The position numbers and the translations under genes were made by a program. Of a stretch of DNA of 64,000 nt, positions 55,746-64,000 are shown piece after piece. Below the pieces are notes generated by a model, which was not told where the DNA came from, did not search any database, and worked only from the letters and a program-made list of their open reading frames with translations. The stretch's first letter is position 1. Each line of letters starts with the position of its first letter. This stretch comes from an uncultured Verrucomicrobia subdivision 3 bacterium (GTDB lineage: Bacteria > Verrucomicrobiota > Verrucomicrobiae > Limisphaerales > UBA11358), in assembly GCA_903921455.1 (NCBI GenBank), contig CAIXPZ010000206.1, forward strand, positions 1-64,000, given 5' to 3'.

Positions 55746-56083
55746 TAAAAATGGGTAAAGACGCTTTTGCTGCGTTTCTTCTAAAAGAGAGTAGGTTGCC
55801 GATTCCGTGGTTACAAGAAATCCTGATAGGTTGGTTTAGTTGCCAGTCGCCGGCATTCAAAACTCTTGAATGACCCTGCGGAACTTTCGCCTGACATGGC
55901 GCCGGCTAACGGATTTTTCTCCGGTTCAGCCGTGAAAAAAACTTTTATCCTAGTCGCAACTGGGTCATAGTGTTGTGACACGTTTATGAGTCTCTGGTTT
56001 GCGCGCCGAACGGATCCGGACTACGGTCTTTCTGTGATAATCGGTGGCACACCAGTATTAATCAGGAAAGTCGCAGGTGATTT
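55746..56083. other. Divergent intergenic region
   Basis: This 338-base gap between the SGNH-like and desaturase genes must hold both promoters. It is AT-rich around 55770-55800 and 55910-56000, with an inverted word pair TTGTGACACG near 55975. No gene, repeat family copy or clear promoter hexamer pair was identified. Confidence 0.5.
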
Positions 56084-57121
56084 ATGAAAAGTGATTCGAA
56101 CGCAACCGCTGCCAAACCCCCGCCGCCGGTCGAGGTGTGGAAGGAAATCGTGGCGAAATACCAGAAGCCCTCCACCTGGCGGGCCTTGTGGCAGGTGGTT
56201 AACACCGTCGTGCCGTTTGGCGCCCTTTGGTATCTGATGTATCTCTGTCTCCCGGTTTCCTGGTGGCTCGTCGTGCCGCTGGCGATCCTGGCCGGCGGAC
56301 TCCTCGTGCGTGTCTTCATCATTTTTCATGATTGCGGCCATGGTTCATTCTTCAAATCCAGCACGGCCAACGATGCCGTGGGCTTGCTGACCGGTATATT
56401 GACCTTTACCCCGTATTATCATTGGCGCTGGGAACATTCCATCCACCACAGCAGTGCGGGCGATCTGGACCGGCGCGGTGTCGGCGATGTGTGGACCATG
56501 ACGGTGCAGGAATATCTGGAAGCGTCGCGCTGGAAAAAATTTTCCTACCGGCTCGCGCGCAACCCCTTTGTCCTCTTTGTCATCGCGCCGCTGTTCCTGT
56601 TCGTGGTTCTGCAGCGGTTCCCGTCACTCAAGGCCAGCGCGCGGGAACGGCATTCCGTCTATGCCATGAACGCCGCCATCCTGGCCATGGCCGTCGCCAT
56701 GGTTTCCATTTTTGGCCTCAAGGCGTATCTCATCATCCAGTTGACCATCCTGATGGTCGCCGGCGGCGCGGGCGTGTGGATGTTTTACGTCCAGCACCAA
56801 TTCGAGGATGTTTACTGGGAGCGCGGCGAGAACTGGGACTACACGGCCGCTGCGTTGCAGGGGAGTTCTTTCTACAAGCTCCCGCGCGTCCTGCAATGGT
56901 TCACCGGGAACATCGGCTTTCATCATATTCACCATTTAAGCCCGCGCATCCCCAATTACAATCTGGAGAAATGCCATCAGGCCGATCCTCTGTTTCAACA
57001 GGTGAAGCCCATCACGTTTTTCTCCAGCTTGAAATCCTTCACCTACCGCCTCTGGGATGAGAAGAGCCGGAAACTCGTCGGCTACGGCCATTTCAAACAG
57101 ATGCGGAAGCAGGCAAAATAA
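56084..57121 (+). CDS. Membrane fatty acid desaturase (delta-12/omega type)
   Basis: A 345-residue integral membrane desaturase with the three histidine boxes of the acyl-lipid family: FHDCGHGSFF at 81-90, RWEHSIHHSSAGDLDRRG near 118-135, and FHHIHHLSPRIPNYNLEKCH near 282. Four membrane segments flank them (for example VPFGALWYLMYLCLPVSWWL, VIAPLFLFVVLQRF). It inserts a double bond into acyl chains using oxygen and electrons from ferredoxin. An AGGTG-like sequence precedes the ATG at 56084. It is divergent from the SGNH-like gene and precedes an unrelated exported protein. Confidence 0.94.
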   Translation: MKSDSNATAAKPPPPVEVWKEIVAKYQKPSTWRALWQVVNTVVPFGALWYLMYLCLPVSWWLVVPLAILAGGLLVRVFIIFHDCGHGSFFKSSTANDAVGLLTGILTFTPYYHWRWEHSIHHSSAGDLDRRGVGDVWTMTVQEYLEASRWKKFSYRLARNPFVLFVIAPLFLFVVLQRFPSLKASARERHSVYAMNAAILAMAVAMVSIFGLKAYLIIQLTILMVAGGAGVWMFYVQHQFEDVYWERGENWDYTAAALQGSSFYKLPRVLQWFTGNIGFHHIHHLSPRIPNYNLEKCHQADPLFQQVKPITFFSSLKSFTYRLWDEKSRKLVGYGHFKQMRKQAK

Positions 57122-57186
57122 GTTGGCGTTCCCGAACGTGGGAATAATTTTGTCGTATTCGGCGGCCCTTTGCGCAGAATCAGGCC

Positions 57187-58197
57187 ATGAAAAACACCCT
57201 GATCGTGATTCTGTTGGTGAGCGCCCTTGCGCTGGGCATTTTAAGTTGGCATCAGAAACAGCAGTCCGATCAGGTGCAAGCCCAGCTGGTCCAAGTCCAG
57301 AAGCAACTGACCGCAGCGCAAAGCCAATTGGCGGAAAAATCCGGCGCGGATGAAAAGGCGGCGCTGGCGGAAAAGAAGTCCAAGATTTTACAGGACGTCC
57401 TGACCGACACTTCCAAGTTCGCCGCCGAGAAATCCCAGCAAGCCCAGCAATTGCAGCAATCGCTCGCGGCCGCCAAGACCAACGATGCGAGCCCGTTTGC
57501 CGGCATGTTCAAGGACCCGGCGATGAAGGAGATGATCAAGAACCAGCAGAAGGCGGTTCTGGGACCGATGATCGCCAAGCAATACGCCGCGCTATTCCAG
57601 CAGCTCGGTCTGACGCCGGAGCAGACCACATCGCTGAAGGATTTGCTTCAACAAAAAATGCTCGCCGGCACCGAGGCGGGCATGTCCATGCTCGACGGCA
57701 GTCTCGACGCCACCAAGCGCGCCGAACTGGCGAAGCAGATGAAGAGCCAGACGGAAGAATACGACGCGCAGATCAAGCAATTTCTCGGCGAGGATAATTA
57801 CCAGACGTTCCAGTCCTACGAGAAAACCATGCCGGATCGCATGGTCGTCAGCCAGTTTGGCGACCAGCTGGCCGGCGGCCCGACGGCGTTGAGCGCAGAC
57901 CAGCAACAGCAGTTGATCCAGGCGATGAGCGAGGAGCGGAGCGGTTTCAAGTGGACGACGGATTTCAATAATCAAAATCCGGCGAACGGCGATTTCACCG
58001 CTCTGTTCACGGAAGACAAGATGAACCAGTTTACCCAGGAAAAGGCGAAACTCGACGAGCTGACGCTCACCCGCGCCCGGTCCATCCTGACGCCGGATCA
58101 GGTCACGGTGTTTCAAGAATTTCAAGCCTCCCAGCGTCAAATGCAGATCGCCGGCATGAAGATGGCCGCCAAAATGTTTGCGCCCAAGAGTCCGTGA
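57187..58197 (+). CDS. Exported coiled-coil hypothetical protein, 336 aa
   Basis: The N-terminus is a single anchor helix (TLIVILLVSALALGILSWHQ), followed by a long charged coiled coil (LVQVQKQLTAAQSQLAEKSG, AEKSQQAQQLQQSLAAAKTN) and a Met/Gln-rich helical region that ends QMQIAGMKMAAKMFAP. Inside, segments like LGLTPEQTTSLKDLLQQKML and GEDNYQTFQSYEKTM resemble repeated helical hairpins of the LTXXQ/CpxP-like type, so a periplasmic stress-related protein is possible. No family was recognised with confidence. It is convergent with the glutaminase gene. Confidence 0.7.
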   Translation: MKNTLIVILLVSALALGILSWHQKQQSDQVQAQLVQVQKQLTAAQSQLAEKSGADEKAALAEKKSKILQDVLTDTSKFAAEKSQQAQQLQQSLAAAKTNDASPFAGMFKDPAMKEMIKNQQKAVLGPMIAKQYAALFQQLGLTPEQTTSLKDLLQQKMLAGTEAGMSMLDGSLDATKRAELAKQMKSQTEEYDAQIKQFLGEDNYQTFQSYEKTMPDRMVVSQFGDQLAGGPTALSADQQQQLIQAMSEERSGFKWTTDFNNQNPANGDFTALFTEDKMNQFTQEKAKLDELTLTRARSILTPDQVTVFQEFQASQRQMQIAGMKMAAKMFAPKSP

Positions 58198-58244
58198 ACG
58201 CACCGGGCGCGTTTTGCCGGCGCGCCGCCAAGGTCGGTAAAATA

Positions 58245-60866
58245 TTACTGAACGTCCTCCAGCCCGACGTCAATTCCCTGACCGCCTATCGTTTGATGGC
58301 AGTGGACGGCGATTAATAACTTCGCACCGGGTTTCATGATGGCCTTTGCTGCCGGCGCAATTGGCAGGGAAACATAGTCGGCCGCAAAACCATTTTCCTT
58401 TGCGGCCGGGATGCCGTTGACGTAAATCTCCACATCCTCGTCGTGGTAAACGCTGAACTGAAGCTGCGAGTGCTCGGCAGCCGGCAGCGTGATTTCGCGG
58501 CGAAGCCAGATGTCGGCGGTATGCCAGTCCGTGCCGATGACGGCCCCGGGCGTATGCGCCGTGCCAAAGCCGGATTTCCCCTGCGACCACGCGGCATCAT
58601 TGAAGTCCGGCTGGAGCCAATCCGCCGGCGGCGTTTGAGCGGTGTAGCGCCACAGCGCCGGCTGCGTTTCCGCCGTCGGCACCACGACGGTGATGCGGGG
58701 CGGGGTCGGCAATGGCGCCCAGTTGGCGGCTTTGGTCGTGTCGCGACCGGACCATTTCCGCCACAGCTTCGGAGCCAGCAATGGCTTGATGAAGATGCCG
58801 CCGAGGACGGGGCGCGCGTGCATGCCCGCCTCCTTCGCGGTTTGCGTCCAGTAAAAATCCGCGAACGGCACGCGGCTGGGCGTGGTGTTGACGTAGTCGT
58901 AGATCGGGTCAACCAGCCGTTTGAAATCGCCATCGTTCCCGGTGAGCGACGCGGTCCAGAACGACCACGGCAATTCGGCGTAAGGCTTGCGGTTGTCCAG
59001 CGCGAGGCCGTAGCGATGCATCACCGCGGGATAGGAGTTCATTTCTTTTTTCAACACGGCGGGCGGGAATAATTTGAGCCCGAGAACCTGGTCCCAGATC
59101 AAATTATATTTCTGGCTCCACGAACCGGGCTGGTCGAATGCGAGCCGGAAGTGGTCGCCGTCGCTGGCTTCCTTGACCCAGCGCGCCGCGAACTGTTTCG
59201 CCAGGGCGGTGAATCCCTTCGCCTTGTCCGGCTCGCCGCGCCGCTCGCAAAGTTTGCCGAACGCGCCGAGCGCGACGATGGCCTTGGCGGAGAGATTGAC
59301 GTTGTGGGCGAGGTGGCCGGCGAAATCATCCGTGCACAACTGCAACTCGGGGTCGACCCCCTTTTCCTTCAGGTAATCCGCCCACTGCATCAGCACCGGC
59401 CAGTAAGGCGCGGCGAAATCCGCATTGCCCTCGCGCTCGGCCAGCGCGGTGACGAGGATGATGAGATTCGCCGATTCTTCGACGGGCATCTGATGGTCCG
59501 CCGTGCGCTCGCCACCGCCGTAGACCTGGCCGTTGGCGAGCGGATACGTGCCGAGATCGTGCGGTGCAAAGGGGAATTTCCAGCGCGGCGAACCCGCATA
59601 AGCCAGGGGCGGCACCAGCATGGCCTTGGTCAGCGACGGGCTGAACAGCAGGCAGAACGGCGCCAGCGGATAAATCACATCCACCGTGCCGATGCAGCCG
59701 TTGCTGGTGTTTTCCTTGGGGAACAGGAGCGGCTGGCCGTTCGCGTCGGCGACAAGCTTGCAGCCGGCGACGATCTGGCGGTAGGCGAGCGCGCAGAGTT
59801 GCGCGAATTTCTCACCGCCGACCTGCGTCATGTCCGCCATGAATTCCGCGTCGAACTGTGCGCAGCGTTTCACGAGCGCCGTATAATCGGCGGCGGCTTT
59901 TTTCAAGAGCGCTCTGGCGTCATCGCCGTTGCGCCGCCAGTAGGGCCGGAGATTCTTTTTGAAATACTGGATCGAAAACTCGTCGTCATAGGCCAGCATG
60001 AGCCAGCGCGTAACCGGCTGGGATCCGACCTTGCGGAAATCAAAGGACACGCCCAGCGGCGGCGCGGCGGCGGCGGACATCGCCGGCTGTCCGCCTTCCG
60101 CTGACGGCGAATGCTGGGGCACGATGTAAATCTTGTTAGTGCTCCAGCTCGCGGGGTCCCCCAGGCTGACATGCGACGTGAACTCATACGCATGGGGCGA
60201 CACCAGGACTTGCTCCTCCGGGGCGGCGAGATAGAGCTGGCCCCAGTCGATCCGCAGGTTATCACCTTTTTTTCGCAAGACCGGCTGCTCGACCGAGCCG
60301 GCCACGGCCACGCCGAGGCCGTCGATCATTTCGTAAGTGGTGCGAACGGGCTGCTGCGGCTCGTTCACGGCGATCTCGGGGTTGACTAGAAATTGCGCGC
60401 CGACCGAATGTTCTTTTCCGTCTGTCGAACGGACCGCGAAGGTTACATAGGTTACCGGCCGCGACAGGAGATCGAGGTCATCCGGCAGGACGGGCGACAT
60501 GAAGGTCACGGTCAGCGCCACCCCTGCGCCGGCAAATGTGTAAATGCTCCGGGTGGGCGTCACGTTGAGGCCGGTCTGCGGCAGCGCGGGGAAAAAATCC
60601 GGTTGCGTCCCCATCACGCGATACGCCCGGCCATCAATCAGCACCGTGCTGGTGAGGCGCTGCGGCTTGCGCGTCCAATGCACCGTGTCCGCGTCCGTCA
60701 GTTTATCCGCCGGCGACCAGATGCTGAAATACGGGTCAGCCGCGACCAGCGGGACGGCGGGCGGACGGAATTCCGCCGTGCCCGCAAATGCGTTTGCGCT
60801 GCCGGGGAGAAAAAAAACCGTCGCGAGCAAGGCGGCCCGGAGGGTTGGATGAGAAATCAAGTTCAT
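58245..60866 (-). CDS. Exported GtaA-type glutaminase with C-terminal carbohydrate-binding-like module
   Basis: An 873-residue secreted protein. After a signal peptide (ALLATVFFLPGSANAFAGTA) comes the N-terminal DUF4964/DUF5127 region (FRPPAVPLVAADPYFSIWSP, TVHWTRKPQRLTSTVLIDGR), then the DUF4965/glutaminase catalytic domain (ALAYRQIVAGCKLVADANGQ, NGCIGTVDVIYPLAPFCLLF, TADHQMPVEESANLIILVTA, YNLIWDQVLGLKLFPPAVLK, DGDFKRLVDPIYDYVNTTPS). The last 130 residues form a discoidin-like module (DIWLRREITLPAAEHSQLQF, EIYVNGIPAA). The family hydrolyses glutamine or acts on glycans; the direct role here is uncertain. Confidence 0.88.
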   Translation of the reverse strand: MNLISHPTLRAALLATVFFLPGSANAFAGTAEFRPPAVPLVAADPYFSIWSPADKLTDADTVHWTRKPQRLTSTVLIDGRAYRVMGTQPDFFPALPQTGLNVTPTRSIYTFAGAGVALTVTFMSPVLPDDLDLLSRPVTYVTFAVRSTDGKEHSVGAQFLVNPEIAVNEPQQPVRTTYEMIDGLGVAVAGSVEQPVLRKKGDNLRIDWGQLYLAAPEEQVLVSPHAYEFTSHVSLGDPASWSTNKIYIVPQHSPSAEGGQPAMSAAAAPPLGVSFDFRKVGSQPVTRWLMLAYDDEFSIQYFKKNLRPYWRRNGDDARALLKKAAADYTALVKRCAQFDAEFMADMTQVGGEKFAQLCALAYRQIVAGCKLVADANGQPLLFPKENTSNGCIGTVDVIYPLAPFCLLFSPSLTKAMLVPPLAYAGSPRWKFPFAPHDLGTYPLANGQVYGGGERTADHQMPVEESANLIILVTALAEREGNADFAAPYWPVLMQWADYLKEKGVDPELQLCTDDFAGHLAHNVNLSAKAIVALGAFGKLCERRGEPDKAKGFTALAKQFAARWVKEASDGDHFRLAFDQPGSWSQKYNLIWDQVLGLKLFPPAVLKKEMNSYPAVMHRYGLALDNRKPYAELPWSFWTASLTGNDGDFKRLVDPIYDYVNTTPSRVPFADFYWTQTAKEAGMHARPVLGGIFIKPLLAPKLWRKWSGRDTTKAANWAPLPTPPRITVVVPTAETQPALWRYTAQTPPADWLQPDFNDAAWSQGKSGFGTAHTPGAVIGTDWHTADIWLRREITLPAAEHSQLQFSVYHDEDVEIYVNGIPAAKENGFAADYVSLPIAPAAKAIMKPGAKLLIAVHCHQTIGGQGIDVGLEDVQ

Positions 60867-60992
60867 ACGTTGGTGTTGAGGCGCGAGTGAAGGGAAAACT
60901 TTCGCGCTTTTCGCGTCCGCCTGTCCATCAAATTCCGCCGCGGCCTGCGGAACCGGAAATTTGCTCGCCGCCGCCGACCGCGCGTGCGTCGG

Positions 60993-61550
60993 TCATTTGT
61001 CGGCCTTGAGATTGGTGATGGTTTTCCGCGCCTGCGCGATCAAATCATATAGCTGCGGCAGCTGCACTGCCGTCAGCGGAATCCGCGGGTGCACGTCGTA
61101 TTGCACAAAATACAGGACGCTGCCCGACCGGCGCAGACCGGTGGCGATCACCCGCAGGCCCGCCTTGGTGCTATAGCTGGCTTCAAAGCCGGGCAGGGAG
61201 GTGATCTCGTTGTTGATCTTGCTGAGATAGTTCAACCCGTTGAGCAGGGAATCAATTTCGCTGTCATCCACCAGTATCCGCTCGCGCGTCTCCGGGTTGC
61301 TGCCGAGTCCGATGCTCAGTCCGTAGCGGACCTGGCCGCTGCTGGCGTCCGTGGTCTCCTTGCACCGCACGGTGATCTCCTCCGCGCCGGCGGCGATCTC
61401 GCCGATGTGACTGTAGGCTTTGATGAGGACCACGCCGGTCTGGGCCTCGAACACGCCGAGGTCGGTCTTGAGGGCGTTGGTATCCTGGGCGGCGGCGGTC
61501 CAGGTGAACGCGCCGAGCAGGCAAGCGAGCAGGAGGGTGGCTGATTTCAT
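60993..61550 (-). CDS. Exported hypothetical protein, 185 aa
   Basis: A protein with a signal peptide (SATLLLACLLGAFTWTAAAQ) and a single beta-rich domain (LGVFEAQTGVVLIKAYSHIG, GAEEITVRCKETTDASSGQV, AGLRVIATGLRRSGSVLYFV, QYDVHPRIPLTAVQLPQL) with a helical insertion around LLNGLNYLSKINNEITSLPG. The C-terminus is a short helix (LYDLIAQARKTITNLK). No family was recognised. The ATG at 61550 is chosen over an upstream ATG because the signal peptide begins there. It is isolated between the glutaminase and the next membrane protein. Confidence 0.7.
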   Translation of the reverse strand: MKSATLLLACLLGAFTWTAAAQDTNALKTDLGVFEAQTGVVLIKAYSHIGEIAAGAEEITVRCKETTDASSGQVRYGLSIGLGSNPETRERILVDDSEIDSLLNGLNYLSKINNEITSLPGFEASYSTKAGLRVIATGLRRSGSVLYFVQYDVHPRIPLTAVQLPQLYDLIAQARKTITNLKADK

Positions 61551-61704
61551 ATGCTTCTGTGAATAGGTAATGTCCCGTTTCATGGACACTGGTTAAAACT
61601 CCGGTCCGTCCATAAAGTTGCATGACGTCGAAGTCCCGCTATGCCGAGTATAGTTTTAGTTCGGTGAATGTGATTTTGTCATTTTTTAAACGGAAGTGTG
61701 ATGT

Positions 61705-62328
61705 TTAGCAATTGTTGCCAGTATTGCCCTCCGTTTGACCTTGGCTGCCAGTTTGTTGGCTTTCCTCAACTGCCTTGGCGAACTGGTCTTTCGCCTCGGG
61801 CGACATGCCGTGGGACAGTTTGAGGTGCAAATGATCCCGCAGGAATTCCTCAATGGTCATCCATTTATCTTCCACGCGGATGCGGTGCGTCCAGGCGCAG
61901 ATCACTTGCAACTGACCTTGCAGCCGTTGGACTTCCGCCGTGGACTGGCGCAGTTCGGTCAGCGTCTGTTCCAGTTCCTGCCGCGCCAGCTCTTTTTTTC
62001 GCAGATTATCGCGCAGGGCTTTCACCGCCAGCCCCAGGATCAGCAATGAACTAAAGCTGACCAGAATGTTCCAATACCAATACGCCAGATGGGTGTAATG
62101 ATGTCCGGAGCGGATGTCCGCATAGCCCCACGTCAGCGCCCCGATGAAGGCCGAGATCATCACTTCGGTGCGCCGCAGATACCACGCGGTGATGGAGATC
62201 GGGATGAAATAAAAGACATCCAGATGCAGTTCGGCGCCCGTGAAGTAATCGGCCAGGCCGACCACCGTTTGCACCATCAAGCTGACCAACATGACCCGCA
62301 GTCGGTTCAACATGTCAGCTCGGTTCAT
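61705..62328 (-). CDS. Membrane protein with a degenerate zinc-ribbon-like CxxC...FSHGxCPxC domain
   Basis: A 207-residue protein from the ATG at 62328. Four membrane helices (VMLVSLMVQTVVGLADYF, LDVFYFIPISITAWYLR, VMISAFIGALTWGYADI, WNILVSFSSLLILGLAVKAL) lead into a coiled coil (LARQELEQTLTELRQSTAEV) and a C-terminal domain VICAWTHRIRVEDKWMTIEE, ending HLKLSHGMSPEAKDQF. That end matches the CxxCxxIRD...GyW...HxxxxFSHGxCPxC domain seen after PAS or response-regulator domains, but three of the four Cys are replaced (CAWT, SPEA), so it can probably not bind metal. Likely a membrane sensor-like protein without a clear output. Confidence 0.7.
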   Translation of the reverse strand: MNRADMLNRLRVMLVSLMVQTVVGLADYFTGAELHLDVFYFIPISITAWYLRRTEVMISAFIGALTWGYADIRSGHHYTHLAYWYWNILVSFSSLLILGLAVKALRDNLRKKELARQELEQTLTELRQSTAEVQRLQGQLQVICAWTHRIRVEDKWMTIEEFLRDHLHLKLSHGMSPEAKDQFAKAVEESQQTGSQGQTEGNTGNNC

Positions 62329-62360
62329 CTGTCTGCAGAGCGGTGGAATGGGGGGGGCGG

Positions 62361-64000
<1,640 letters not shown>

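Noticed and set aside
58198..58244. Bidirectional terminator between the convergent 57-58 kb genes
   Set aside because: Only a short imperfect GC stem (AACGC/GCGTT) with a weak T run; below what I would report.

Overview
The window looks like a chromosomal segment of a GC-rich Verrucomicrobiota bacterium, most plausibly a Pedosphaera/Limisphaerales-type (subdivision 3) relative. That placement is inference from gene content: tandem pseudopilin-like proteins with a C-terminal H-x9-DG motif, Tat-exported Gfo/Idh and aldo/keto enzymes, an eukaryote-type glutamine synthetase (GSII), an M13 peptidase, a secreted GtaA-type glutaminase, and many short intergenic tandem repeats. No rRNA, tRNA, CRISPR array, prophage, insertion sequence or plasmid gene was recognised. 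Most of the window is housekeeping and envelope biology on both strands, tightly packed, with many 4-base ATGA/GTGA start-stop overlaps.

Layout. 1-0.26 kb: an exact 21-bp-period repeat array. 0.5-4.8 kb: EVE-domain protein, YggS, small proteins, then dapA-dapB-folK. 5-9.2 kb: exported oxidoreductase, MscS channel, AraC regulator. 9.3-17.3 kb: a complete eight-gene MoxR-DUF58-DUF4381-like-BatA-BatB-BatC-BatD-BatE operon. 17.5-22.1 kb: nitrogen region: P-II and AmtB, then glutamine synthetase, each preceded by a good sigma-54 type -24/-12 sequence, flanking an opposed gene pair for a miniature kinase-like protein and a PP2C phosphatase. 22.2-27.7 kb: guanine deaminase and heme genes hemX-hemA-(M13 peptidase)-hemC. 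27.8-35.9 kb: lytic transglycosylase, then a minus-strand run of metallopeptidase, sigma factor, apt, GT2 glycosyltransferase, a PAP2-GT39 fusion, 8-oxoguanine glycosylase and ComB. 36-43.4 kb: envelope quality control (Prc, FKBP isomerase, DegP, CbpA-like DnaJ). 43.4-44 kb: a second exact 21-bp-period array, then an exported serpin. 45.3-49.7 kb: photolyase, HisH, aldo/keto reductase, RlmN. 49.7-53.2 kb: two pseudopilin-like proteins, M23 peptidase, lipoprotein. 53.2 kb: a 35-residue basic protein gene with its own terminator. 53.3-58.2 kb: TfoX-like, phosphoesterase, SGNH-like, desaturase. 58.2-64 kb: glutaminase, two small proteins, and glnS running off the end.

How it fits together. P-II/AmtB/GSII form an ammonium sensing, uptake and assimilation module that the promoter sequences suggest is co-regulated through sigma-54. 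Prc, FKBP, DegP and CbpA form a stress and protein-folding module. The GT2 and PAP2-GT39 proteins probably load and use a polyprenyl-linked sugar for envelope glycan modification.

The least explained signals are non-coding or repeat-based: two twelve-unit 21-bp arrays kept exactly in phase; three 7-bp x 4 repeats lying in frame inside coding sequence at linkers or loops; and a dispersed 10-bp-period CCACAGAT/CACGGAT element that in all five copies sits just 5' of a start codon in the same orientation, often ending in a -10-like hexamer. Several starts (yggS, hisH, lytic transglycosylase, rlmN) have a -10-like hexamer exactly six bases before the start codon, suggesting leaderless transcripts.
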